Below, one piece after another: positions 42,870-51,877 of a DNA stretch of 64,000 nucleotides. Every line of letters starts with the position of its first letter. Position 1 is the first letter of the stretch. The stretch is from Bin80 sp965209015. GTDB lineage: Bacteria > Bacteroidota > Rhodothermia > Rhodothermales > Bin80. The notes beneath the pieces are model-generated. The model saw nothing but the letters and a program-made list of their open reading frames with translations, was not told where the DNA came from and made no database searches. The position numbers and the translations under genes were made by a program. The stretch covers positions 2,542,001 through 2,606,000 of the forward strand of contig OZ242367.1 in assembly GCA_965209015.1 (NCBI GenBank), written 5' to 3'.

Positions 42870-45356
42870 ATGCCTATTTCCTCATTCGTCTTATCCTCAG
42901 ACGAGTCACTAGATGAATCAACTCTATCCTCTTCTCTGGAGGATCAGGATGATGACACGCTGGTGCTGCCTGATTCGATCCCTATTCTTGCGCTTCGAAA
43001 CACAGTACTCTTCCCTGGGGTGATACTACCCATTACCGTGGGACGGGAAACTTCCATCAAGCTGGTGCGTGATGCAGCGAAGACTGATCAACTGTTGGGA
43101 GTCGTTTCCCAGCGGGAACAGACTATGGATGAGCCGCAACCTGAAGATCTCTACGAGATCGGTACGGTCGCTCGGATTCTGAAAATGATCAGAATGCCCG
43201 ATGATTCGATCAGCATTATTATTCAAGGAGAGGAGCGGATCACCATTGAAGAATTCACTCAAATTTCCCCCTATTTCAAAGCTGGCGTGAAGATTCTAGA
43301 CAAAGATGAGGGGATTGAAGATGATGTAGAAGAGCGCGCACTGCTGCACTCAATCAAGGAGTCAGCTTGTGAGATGGTCAACCTTTTACCCAATCTTCCC
43401 AATGAGGCAGTTGAAGCCGTAGAAAATATTGATTCGCTCACATTCCTGATCCATTTCATCGCTTCTAATCTCCAGATTGATGTACAGGATAAACAGCTTC
43501 TCCTTGAGACTCTGTCCGTAGGGAAACGTGCTGAATTATTGGTTGAGCACCTGAATAAAGAACTTCAGGTTCTCCAGCTCTCTGATGAGCTACGCTCACG
43601 TATGAAGAGCGACGTCAATCAGCAGCAGAAAGAATTCTTCCTTCGGCAGCAGATGAAAGTTATTCAAAGTGAGTTGGGGGAGGAGAACAATTCAGATGAA
43701 CATGAGGCCTTACGGGAAAGAGCTAAAGAAAAACAGCTCCCCGAACATGTCATGAAGACGTTTGAAAAGGAGATGATCAAACTTGAGCGTACGAATTCTG
43801 CCCTACCAGACTATGCCGTCACTCGCAACTATATTGATTGGATCCTTGATCTCCCGTGGACCGAATGTACGGATGACCAACTTGATATCGCGAATGCAGA
43901 GAAGATTCTGGAAGAAGATCATCATGGACTGGAAAAAGTGAAGCAGCGGATTCTGGAATACTTGGCCGTTCTCAAGCTGAAAGGGGATATGAAAGCTCCC
44001 ATTATATGTTTTCATGGCCCTCCGGGAGTAGGAAAAACGAGCCTTGGGAGGAGTATTGCCCGTGCGGTCGGGCGTGAATTTGTTCGTATGAGTCTTGGTG
44101 GTGTACATGATGAAGCCGAGATCCGAGGGCACCGACGAACCTATATTGGTGCTCTTCCCGGCCGTATCTTGCAGGGGCTTAAGAAAGCCGGCTCAGCCAA
44201 TCCAGTCTTCATGCTGGATGAGATTGACAAGGTTGGAGATCGGCATCGAGGAGACCCTTCTAGTGCACTACTTGAAGTCTTAGACCCAGAACAAAATAAT
44301 GCCTTCAATGATCATTATATTGAACTGGATTACGATCTATCAAAGGTACTCTTTATTGCAACTGCAAATTCTCTTCAGTCAATTCCGGCTGCCTTGAAGG
44401 ATCGCATGGAAACCATTAATATCTCTGGCTACACTCAAGAGGAAAAACTTGCAATTGCCCAAGGCTTCTTGGTGCCTCGTCAGATTGAACGCAATGGACT
44501 AGAAGAGACGCAGTTCACCATCAGTGATGATGCACTGAATCACATCATTGATGGGTACACGCGTGAATCAGGTGTGCGAAATCTGGAACGTACAATTGGC
44601 AGTGTTGCCCGGGGTGTTGCTAAAAAAGTAGCTGTCAATGAAGTTGAATCCGCAGAGATCCAGAAGGATGACATCAAGGAGTATCTGGGAGCACGGAAAT
44701 TTTTTAATGAGGTTGCTGAGCGAACCGAAGTACCTGGCGTAGCAACTGGTCTGGCATGGACTCCAACAGGAGGGGAGATTCTGTTTGTTGAAGCATCCGT
44801 CTCCCGAGGGAGTGGGAAACTCATCCTAACAGGCAGCCTCGGAGATATTATGCAAGAATCTGCTAAAGCAGCGCTGAGCTATGTGAAAGCTCGTGCGGAA
44901 GAACTAGAGATCCCTCAGAGTGCATTCAAACATTATGATGTGCATGTGCATGTACCTGCGGGTGCCGTATCGAAAGATGGCCCAAGTGCGGGTATCGCAC
45001 TTCTTTCTGCTCTGGTATCCATCTACTCTCAACGAAAAGTTCATCATGACCTCGCAATGACCGGAGAGATTACCTTACGTGGGCTGGTTCTCCCCGTCGG
45101 CGGGATCAAGGAAAAGGTTCTGGCTGCGAAGCGAGCTGGGATCACACACGTTCTCCTTCCAGACAAAAATGAGAAAGATATCAAGGATATCAATTCAAAT
45201 ATGCTGGAAGGGCTAGATATCAGCTATGTACGCCGGATGAGTCAGGTACTTGATATCACGCTGAGCGATACACCTGATCAAGATCCTTTGGAACTCTTTA
45301 CAACTCCGGTTGCCAGTAATAGCAATGGAGTGACACAGGAGACTCCTGCACCTTAG
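42870..45356 (+). CDS. lon: ATP-dependent protease Lon
   Basis: 828 aa. Lon degrades misfolded and regulatory proteins in the cytoplasm. An acidic N-terminal extension of about 35 residues precedes the LON substrate-binding domain (IPILALRNTVLFPGVILPI). AAA+ Walker A is GPPGVGKT (383-390), with Walker B VFMLDEIDK. The protease domain has the catalytic Ser706 in DGPSAG and Lys749 in GGIKEK. A Ser/Thr/Pro-rich tail ends the protein. Upstream, a 15-bp element resembles the clpB operator candidate. The last four bases overlap the convergent small acidic protein gene. Confidence 0.97.
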   Translation: MPISSFVLSSDESLDESTLSSSLEDQDDDTLVLPDSIPILALRNTVLFPGVILPITVGRETSIKLVRDAAKTDQLLGVVSQREQTMDEPQPEDLYEIGTVARILKMIRMPDDSISIIIQGEERITIEEFTQISPYFKAGVKILDKDEGIEDDVEERALLHSIKESACEMVNLLPNLPNEAVEAVENIDSLTFLIHFIASNLQIDVQDKQLLLETLSVGKRAELLVEHLNKELQVLQLSDELRSRMKSDVNQQQKEFFLRQQMKVIQSELGEENNSDEHEALRERAKEKQLPEHVMKTFEKEMIKLERTNSALPDYAVTRNYIDWILDLPWTECTDDQLDIANAEKILEEDHHGLEKVKQRILEYLAVLKLKGDMKAPIICFHGPPGVGKTSLGRSIARAVGREFVRMSLGGVHDEAEIRGHRRTYIGALPGRILQGLKKAGSANPVFMLDEIDKVGDRHRGDPSSALLEVLDPEQNNAFNDHYIELDYDLSKVLFIATANSLQSIPAALKDRMETINISGYTQEEKLAIAQGFLVPRQIERNGLEETQFTISDDALNHIIDGYTRESGVRNLERTIGSVARGVAKKVAVNEVESAEIQKDDIKEYLGARKFFNEVAERTEVPGVATGLAWTPTGGEILFVEASVSRGSGKLILTGSLGDIMQESAKAALSYVKARAEELEIPQSAFKHYDVHVHVPAGAVSKDGPSAGIALLSALVSIYSQRKVHHDLAMTGEITLRGLVLPVGGIKEKVLAAKRAGITHVLLPDKNEKDIKDINSNMLEGLDISYVRRMSQVLDITLSDTPDQDPLELFTTPVASNSNGVTQETPAP

Positions 45357-45610
45357 TCAGCTTTATTTTTGGGCGAGTCGACTTCCTCGTTTGAACCAGT
45401 GTCATCTGGTTCTTCTTCTACTGTCGCCGCAGTATTGAAGAGTTCCGTACATTCATTGGAGACCGTATGAATCAGCATTGATACTGCTTCAAGGGCAGTG
45501 TTTGCCGTCTCAGTAATTAAAAAGGATGCTTTCTGATCCAGTTGAAGACGACTAAATGTTTCCTGAACCTGCGCAAACAGGTCATGATCTGTATCCTGTG
45601 TAGTTGCCAT
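45353..45610 (-). CDS. Small acidic protein of unknown function
   Basis: 85 aa from the ATG at 45610 (the frame extends to 45667). A short helical core (FAQVQETFSRLQLDQKASFLI, then TANTALEAVSMLIHTVS) is followed by a disordered acidic tail rich in Glu, Asp and Ser. No signal peptide. I recognise the general look of small Bacteroidota proteins with a QLDQKASFLI(T)E segment but cannot name a family. It is convergent with lon and divergent from rsgA; the 82-bp gap to rsgA contains a perfect TAnnTTTG box (TAAATTTG, 45631-45638) facing rsgA, without a well-spaced -33. Confidence 0.6.
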   Translation of the reverse strand: MATTQDTDHDLFAQVQETFSRLQLDQKASFLITETANTALEAVSMLIHTVSNECTELFNTAATVEEEPDDTGSNEEVDSPKNKAD

Positions 45611-45692
45611 GATCAATAATACGAGTTGAATAAATTTGGAGACTATTACGATGATGCTGGGGTACATGTTGCAAAGAATCCATTTCTAACCC

Positions 45693-46628
45693 ATGCGCAC
45701 TGGTATCGTCATTCGCTCCACGGGGAGTTGGATTGATATTCTTGTTGGCCCTGATGTCATTCCCTCACGAATTCGCGGTCGAATGCGGCTCATGCACGAA
45801 AACGAAACGCAGCCGCTCGCGATCGGTGATCATGTCCAAATTCTGACACAAAAAGATGGGACTGGGTTGATCACCGAGGTAGATGAGCGACGTAATTGTC
45901 TGTATCGTCGTGCTGCAGGTCGAAAGATTGGTAAGCGTCAGATCTTGGTTGCGAATGTTGATCAAATATGGATTGTTCAGGCAGCCCGTCAACCTTCCAT
46001 GAATCCAAGACTGATTGATCGAATGCTGGTTGCCTGTGAAGCTCAGGAAATCCCGGCGGGAGTACTCATCAATAAAACAGATCTGGCATCTGAACGCTTT
46101 ATGCTCTCTATCAAAGAGATGGGGCTTCACTATCAGGAACTGGGATACCCGTTATTTTTTACCAGCGTGGAAGCACGACAAAATCTGGACCAATTCCTGG
46201 CATCTCTGGCACACAAAACCAGTGTATTACTGGGGCCTTCCGGAGTTGGCAAGTCATCTCTGCTGAATGCGGTAGACCCGAAAATTAATATCCCCGTTGA
46301 ATCTATCAGTGAAAAGACCAATAAGGGGCGTCATACTACCGCACATGCAACGATCTACCCTCTATCGGGAGGTGGGAATGTTGCCGACACTCCAGGGATC
46401 CGTGAATTCGGATTACTTGATATCGAACCCTGGGAGCTTGCATATTATTTTCCAGACTTCAGACCTTATCTTGGGAGTTGTCATTTTTCTTCTTGCACTC
46501 ATGATCATGAGCCAGACTGTGCGGTGAAGGACGCACATAGGTTGAATAAAATTAGTGACGCTCGTTATGATAGTTATCTGAATATTCTGTATTCACTGCA
46601 CTTGGGAGACGCGGATACTGGGCGTTAA
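45693..46628 (+). CDS. rsgA: Ribosome small subunit-dependent GTPase RsgA
   Basis: 311 aa. RsgA is a circularly permuted GTPase that checks late 30S subunit assembly. An N-terminal OB-fold (about residues 1-65) precedes the permuted G domain: G4 NKTD (127-130) comes before G1 GPSGVGKS (181-188) and G3 DTPGIREFG, as expected for this family. The C-terminal zinc-binding motif is CHFSSCTHDHEPDC. Cytoplasmic, ribosome-associated. It is followed by the longest gene-free stretch in the window. Confidence 0.96.
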   Translation: MRTGIVIRSTGSWIDILVGPDVIPSRIRGRMRLMHENETQPLAIGDHVQILTQKDGTGLITEVDERRNCLYRRAAGRKIGKRQILVANVDQIWIVQAARQPSMNPRLIDRMLVACEAQEIPAGVLINKTDLASERFMLSIKEMGLHYQELGYPLFFTSVEARQNLDQFLASLAHKTSVLLGPSGVGKSSLLNAVDPKINIPVESISEKTNKGRHTTAHATIYPLSGGGNVADTPGIREFGLLDIEPWELAYYFPDFRPYLGSCHFSSCTHDHEPDCAVKDAHRLNKISDARYDSYLNILYSLHLGDADTGR

Positions 46629-47269
46629 GCTGTTCAACTCAGTAAATATGCGCCTTCTATCCCCACGATAAAGTATAGGATTAGGTCAGGCTTGATCAAC
46701 TGATCTTTGGTGGTCTGGGAAGGATATTCTGGATGAGACCATGTTGAGGAAGTCCTATACTTCACAGTTCTAGACTTCGTCCACCAAGAATGCCATCCCA
46801 TTGGCTAATCCTGATTGAAGAATAGATAGGCCTACTGGAACAGCGCATCAGTATCATTCTCGGCGACCGTCGTCCACGATAGATATCTTCACAGTTAGTG
46901 TTGCACCCTGACCTTTCAAAAGGGAAGATATATGCTTAACCGCGCCTACCCTCGACGGCCATTGCGAATTCAATCACCAGACTGGCCGTTTTGAGACTAT
47001 CTCAAATGGAGTTACGAAACTAAATTCTATATCAGTTTTTGTTTCACGCACTCAGAGAGGCTCCACCCCCTCTCCTAATGTTCGGAGCATAATGAGAGAA
47101 TCATGCGAAACCCCTGATCGTAACTTATTGGTGAACTTGCCTCCATGGTGATCATCAGGGGGAGATGTCTATGACAATCAGATTGCGACGAATCATGTTG
47201 CCCGATTGGCTAAGCAAGTTTCTTGGCACACCAATAGGAAATGTACTAATTATCCGAATATTCGGTACT
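46629..47269. other. Longest gene-free stretch
   Basis: About 640 bp between rsgA and the repeat protein. Both strands contain frequent stops and no family-like peptide. A 12-bp palindrome CCGAATATTCGG at 47254-47265 lies just past the stop codon of the minus-strand repeat-protein gene and might serve as a weak terminator. I found no tRNA or riboswitch structure. It may be eroded coding sequence. Confidence 0.4.
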
Positions 47270-48010
47270 TTAAAAGGTTGCTAAGCAACGATTTGCCCTC
47301 AACGACTCAAATGCTTCGTATGCACGCCCCGAATAATATTCAAGTAGTTCCAATTCTTCTTCCAATTCTTTACGTAATTGGACTCCAGCCGCGGCCTTCC
47401 TCTCTGAGAAGCCCCAAACACCATTTCCCCCTGCTGCATTGGCCCATATAGCACCCTCGTAGTAATCCACGGTCTCTCTGGTCTTTTTTACATCGTAAAG
47501 AGCCGCATCTAATGCGGATATAAAGGGCTGACATTTGCGTCTATTCTCAAGGTCTTGGGGTAAATGTTCCCAGTGTTGAGGTGAAGAGTAATTTGTGTAG
47601 TCTTGGGACGAGTAGGGGTTGCCATAGTCTTGAGACGAGTAGGGATTGCTATAGTCCTGAGACGAGTAGGGATTACTATAGTCCTGAGACGAGTAGGGAT
47701 TACTATAGTCCTGAGACGAGTAGGGATTGCCATAGTCCTGAGACGAGTAGGGATTGCCATAGTCCTGAGACGAGTAGGGATTGCCATAGCCCTGAGACGA
47801 GTAGGGATTGCTGTAGCCTTTATTAAATGCGTCGAATAAAAATTGAGCATATGGGTTGGGGTAATCTTGGGACGAAACCGGATTGGACTGACATCCGAAT
47901 GTCAAATAGCAAGCATTGTTCTGGGCTAACGCTGGATGTATACTTAGAAGAACACCGAAGAGAGCACTAAGGGTCAAAGTAAAATAAGTGCAGGGAATTG
48001 TCTGGTTCAT
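47270..48010 (-). CDS. Secreted protein with eight tandem NPYSSQDY(G/S) repeats
   Basis: 246 aa. Signal peptide (YFTLTLSALFGVLLSIHPALAQ), then about 25 residues (with ACYLTFGC), then a low-complexity block of 9-residue units NPYSSQDYG or NPYSSQDYS encoded by eight 27-bp repeats, and a C-terminal about 95-residue helical domain (IWANAAGGNGVWGFSERKAAAG, then ELEEELELLEYYSGRAYEAFE) with Cys near both ends. The tandem DNA repeat is nearly identical between units, so copy number is probably variable. I do not recognise the family. Tyr/Ser/Gln-rich repeats occur in adhesive and phase-separating proteins, which is analogy only. Confidence 0.75.
   Translation of the reverse strand: MNQTIPCTYFTLTLSALFGVLLSIHPALAQNNACYLTFGCQSNPVSSQDYPNPYAQFLFDAFNKGYSNPYSSQGYGNPYSSQDYGNPYSSQDYGNPYSSQDYSNPYSSQDYSNPYSSQDYSNPYSSQDYGNPYSSQDYTNYSSPQHWEHLPQDLENRRKCQPFISALDAALYDVKKTRETVDYYEGAIWANAAGGNGVWGFSERKAAAGVQLRKELEEELELLEYYSGRAYEAFESLRANRCLATF
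47607..47822. repeat. Eight 27-bp tandem repeats inside the repeat-protein gene
   Basis: Units start with GACGAGTAGGG (plus strand) at 47607, 47634, 47661, 47688, 47715, 47742, 47769 and 47796, exactly 27 bp apart. Differences between units are a few single bases (ATTGCCATAG/ATTACTATAG). The multiple-of-three length keeps the reading frame when units are gained or lost. Confidence 0.93.
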
Positions 48011-48189
48011 GAGTCAGAGGTAGTGTTGAGGGTAGAACCTGCCCAATATAATGATCTGCCCGATATTTTGTGGTACAGTTTCAGCTTAAATGAGTACCGC
48101 CGCTTTGATTCTAGGCCCGCCAAGGACCGCATGGATTGGCAGATCCCCTACATACATTCTAATTCTTGACCGAGCGGAAGTAACGGTAA

Positions 48190-49073
48190 GGTGCCCTCTG
48201 GAACCCTGACAAATTGCTTTCTTCTCTTGGATATAGAAATGAGTTCAAGGTCACTGAGAAATCCACACAGATTGGGGTGAAGGATATCCTTGGTAGAGGA
48301 TACAAAAGTGTTCAAGCCAATCCTTAGATTGAGCATATACTCAGAGATGGAAAACAATCCCTATTCTTAATCCTGGATGAAGCGCAGGCTTTGGAGGATA
48401 AAGATGTCTCTCCTTCTGAATATAAGGCGAACGTAATTGAGGTCATTGATCTCATCCATAATGGAAAGTTGGGTAGACCAGTCATCCTTCTGGCTGCAGG
48501 GCTTAAGGGAACGAAGAAAGGGTTTGATGACTTGAAAATTTAAAGGTTGCACAAGACTGTTTTGTGGATTTAGAGGCATTAAGCAAGGTATCTGAACGTG
48601 CAGTGATTCAGGATTGGCTTCAAAAAGAAGGTGGTGTAAATGAAGATCCAACGGATTGGATTAATGCAATCGCACAGGAAACACACGGCTTGCCCCACCA
48701 CATCTTATCGTATGTGCACCCCGCAGCAAAATAGTTGAGAGAGAATGGTGGAATCATGAACGCGGATAAGCTTGAAACTGTACTGAATTTGGGACGAAAA
48801 GGTCGTCAGGAATATTATGTACAGCGTGTGAATTATTTTTATGTAGATGAACTCCAATGCTTTGCAAACTCCCTCCCAAATCATCCGTCAGGCCCTCCTA
48901 CCTCTCGTTTGGAGATCATGTCTTCGCTGACCAAGAAATATGGTAAGCGTGAAGCGAAAAACCTATTTAATCGCTTTATACGGAAGGGCATTCTGGAGAA
49001 AAAGGGAGTGGAACTTGCCGTTCCTATCCCTTCCATGCATGCTTGGCTTATCTCCAATTATGCCAGAGATTAG
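48190..49073 (+). pseudogene. Broken AAA-type ATPase gene
   Basis: One ATPase can be followed across several lesions. Frame 48190-48543 reads LLSSLGYRNEFKVTEKSTQI, an in-frame TAG at 48325-48327, then Walker-B-like LFLILDEAQALEDKD and GRPVILLAAGLKG, and ends at TAA 48541. The following frame (from about 48545) reads FVDLEALSKVSERAVIQDWL and INAIAQETHGLPHHILSYV, meets an in-frame TAG near 48733, and goes on as KLETVLNLGRKGRQEYYVQR to 49073. That last part (ORF from about 48756) is a likely winged-helix end. Walker A is not found. The original may have been an accessory or defence ATPase; family not identified. Confidence 0.75.
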
Positions 49074-49330
49074 ATGAAAGGTCTCACTAGATTGAAGAAT
49101 TCCGAGACCCTGAAGATCACATTTGAATTCACATGTTTTCGTAGTCCACAGGCCACCGCTCACCAAAGTTGGAATAGAGACTCCTCCCTCTTATGGAATG
49201 ACCACCTCTATCTATCCTCATCAACAAAAAATACATGACTTTCGGTATCCCACCTCACACCACGGAACCCTTCATCTCAGCTATGAAACCCTCCCGAGGT
49301 GATTCCCAGTAGCGGTCACAGACTCCACTC
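49074..49330. other. Intergenic region between the ATPase remnant and topA
   Basis: About 257 bp between convergent genes. No recognisable ORF, RNA fold or strong terminator; CACCTC/GAGGTG pairs can be drawn (near 49247 and 49293) but with a long loop. Confidence 0.35.
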
Positions 49331-51724
49331 TTATTTCTTTCGCTTCGCTCGTCTTCGGCGCGGAGTTGCAGCCTTTTTGTTCAGCAACTCAATCGCTTCC
49401 GACAAGGTAATGTCGGTCAGATCACGATCTTTCCCAATTGACGCATTAATCTTTCCACGTTTTACATAAGGCCCATAAGGCCCCTTATCATAATAAACTC
49501 GGTCCCCAGTCTGAGAATCTATGCCAAGTTCAACCGGGAATTTGAGTAATTCCAAGGCTCGCTCCAAGTTCATCTCTTCAGGCTGAACTCCCTTTGGGAT
49601 AGATTTGCGGCGTGGTTTCTGCTTGGATCCTTCGGGTTCAGCAAGCTCAATATAATAGCCGTAGGCACCATTTTTTAGCAAGATTGGCATCGCTAATTCG
49701 GGGTGGACCCCTAGTTCCTTGGCAGGAGATTTGACTGCTTTTAGAAGGGAAAGTAATTGCTCATCGTCCACATCGGCAGGCAGTAAACCATCTGGTACGG
49801 AACTTCGTAATTCCTTCCCCCCAAGTATTGCCTCAACATAGGGTCCATAGCGTCCGACTCGAACTGTACACTGCTTCCATTTCGGGGAGTGAATCGTAGA
49901 GATTTCCTTTGCATCCACTTGATCCAAAGCAGCTTCAACTCGTGTTTGAATTCCTTTTTCGCCTTGATCAATAGAGTATAGAAACTCCTGTCCTTTGGCT
50001 GTCCCCTGAGCAATCTCATCGAGTCTCTTCTCCATCTGGGCTGTGAAACTGGTGTCCACTAAGGATTCAAATCGCTCTTGCATAAACGCATTCGTTGCAA
50101 ATGCACGAAAGGTTGGGGCCAATGCCGAACCAGATTTTATTGCACTACCTCGGTCCTGAATCGTGCTAATGATCGTAGCATAGGTGCTCGGTCGTCCAAT
50201 TCCCTCCTGTTCCAATATTTTGATCAGAGATGCCTCAGTGTAACGAGCTGGGGGCTTTGTCTCGTGACTTTTCGATGTCAAATCCATACATTGTAGCGGC
50301 TGTTCAACTTCAAGAGCAGGTAACAGCATCTCGGAATTCTCACCTATTTTATCAGGGTTATCACTCCCTTCAACATACACCATTAGAAACCCTGGAAATA
50401 AGACCTGACGTCCAGTGGACCGAAAGTGTCCCGGTGGGCCATCCTTCAATGTGGCCGTGGAAACCACACGTACATCCCTCATTCTAGCATCAGCCATTTG
50501 ACTGGCTACCGTCCGCTTCCAGATTAGGTCATACAATTTTTTTTCGTCTCCTTCCAATCCTAACTGACTTGATATTTTCATCTCATGACCGGCCGGCCGG
50601 ATTGCTTCGTGAGCCTCCTGTGCATTCGCGACCTTGCTCTTGTACTGTCGTACCTGATTGCTGAGGTACTTCGTGCCATAGTTTCGTACGATGGCCTCTC
50701 GTGCAGCGGTTAGAGCCTCTTGGGATAAGGTAACCGAATCTGTACGCATGTACGTGATAAATCCCTGCTCATAGAGCTTTTGTGCGATCATCATAGTTTT
50801 CCGAGCACCCCATCCAAACTTGCGACTACCTTCCTGTTGTAATGACGAGGTAATGAATGGGGCAGCAGGCTTTCGCTTTCTCTCTTTGGATGTGACGCTT
50901 GATACCCGCCACTCGGCTAAGGGAAGTTGGTTAACCAATTGATCAGCTTCCTGTTTTTCAAGAAGAATGACCTCTGAACCTGAAAGAGAATCTTTAAGTT
51001 TTCCTGTGTGATCATCAAAGTCACGGCCCGTTGCTAACCTCTTCTCTCCGAGGTGAGTCATCGTCGCCTTGAACTGATCGGTGCCAGCCTGTAACCTGGC
51101 TTCCAGGTCCCAATAGTGAGCAGGCATAAATTTCATGCGCTCTTTTTCACGATCCACCAACAACCGAACTGCTACACTCTGAACACGTCCAGCACTGGTT
51201 CCCTTCGCTATCTTTCTCCACAGTACCGGCGAAATCTTATATCCCACCAGACGATCCAATATTCTACGAGACTCTTGTGCCTCAACCAGATTCTGGTTTA
51301 CTTCACGCGTTTGGTTGAGTGCCTTCTCTATGGCTGCTTTTGTAATCTCGTGGAACACCATTCTACGAACGGGTACCTTAGGCTTGAGCACCTCCACTAA
51401 ATGCCATCCGATTGCTTCCCCCTCTCGGTCCTCATCTGTCGCAATTAACAACTCATTCGCATTTAGGAGTGCATCTTTAAGCTCTTTGACGACCTTACGC
51501 TTGTCTGGAGGGATGATGTACAGGGGCCGAAATTCTCCATTCTCAATCCTAACAGCAAGGGTAGACCACGGCTCTTTCTTGTACTTGGCCGGAACCTCTT
51601 TTGCATTTTTGGGCAAATCCCGAATATGCCCCCAACTCGCCATAACTTTATACTTGGATGCCGGCAAAAATCGGCTGATCGTCTTGGCCTTTGTAGGGGA
51701 TTCAACAACTACCAAACTTGACAT
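49331..51724 (-). CDS. topA: DNA topoisomerase I
   Basis: 797 aa from MSSLVVVESPTKAKTI at 51724; the frame extends 14 codons upstream. This type IA enzyme relaxes negative supercoils. TOPRIM domain with VVVESPTKAKTI and the acidic ATDEDREGEAIGWH; active-site Tyr325 in GFITYMRTDSV. The C-terminus has no Cys4 zinc fingers. Instead it has zinc-less TopA-C repeats (VGRYGPYVEA, NGAYGYYIELA, DKGPYGPYVKRG) and a Lys/Arg-rich tail. It is divergent from ppdK. A TATATTTG box directly before the start (51728-51735) matches the -7 consensus but leaves almost no leader. Confidence 0.96.
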   Translation of the reverse strand: MSSLVVVESPTKAKTISRFLPASKYKVMASWGHIRDLPKNAKEVPAKYKKEPWSTLAVRIENGEFRPLYIIPPDKRKVVKELKDALLNANELLIATDEDREGEAIGWHLVEVLKPKVPVRRMVFHEITKAAIEKALNQTREVNQNLVEAQESRRILDRLVGYKISPVLWRKIAKGTSAGRVQSVAVRLLVDREKERMKFMPAHYWDLEARLQAGTDQFKATMTHLGEKRLATGRDFDDHTGKLKDSLSGSEVILLEKQEADQLVNQLPLAEWRVSSVTSKERKRKPAAPFITSSLQQEGSRKFGWGARKTMMIAQKLYEQGFITYMRTDSVTLSQEALTAAREAIVRNYGTKYLSNQVRQYKSKVANAQEAHEAIRPAGHEMKISSQLGLEGDEKKLYDLIWKRTVASQMADARMRDVRVVSTATLKDGPPGHFRSTGRQVLFPGFLMVYVEGSDNPDKIGENSEMLLPALEVEQPLQCMDLTSKSHETKPPARYTEASLIKILEQEGIGRPSTYATIISTIQDRGSAIKSGSALAPTFRAFATNAFMQERFESLVDTSFTAQMEKRLDEIAQGTAKGQEFLYSIDQGEKGIQTRVEAALDQVDAKEISTIHSPKWKQCTVRVGRYGPYVEAILGGKELRSSVPDGLLPADVDDEQLLSLLKAVKSPAKELGVHPELAMPILLKNGAYGYYIELAEPEGSKQKPRRKSIPKGVQPEEMNLERALELLKFPVELGIDSQTGDRVYYDKGPYGPYVKRGKINASIGKDRDLTDITLSEAIELLNKKAATPRRRRAKRKK

Positions 51725-51877
51725 GATCAAATATATTTGTCGCCGTTCACGCACGACAGGATACAACGTTCCGCGAATTAAACTGTATCATGGATAGCGT
51801 TGATGAATTCGGGACTATTTTTCAATTCCGCATCGTACAAGTGTGTCGCAAATAATATTTCACAATTAATACCCATC

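Noticed and set aside
47581..47839. Plus-strand ORFs across the 27-bp repeats
   Set aside because: The repeat length is a multiple of three, so all frames stay open; the minus-strand frame has signal peptide and C-terminal domain.
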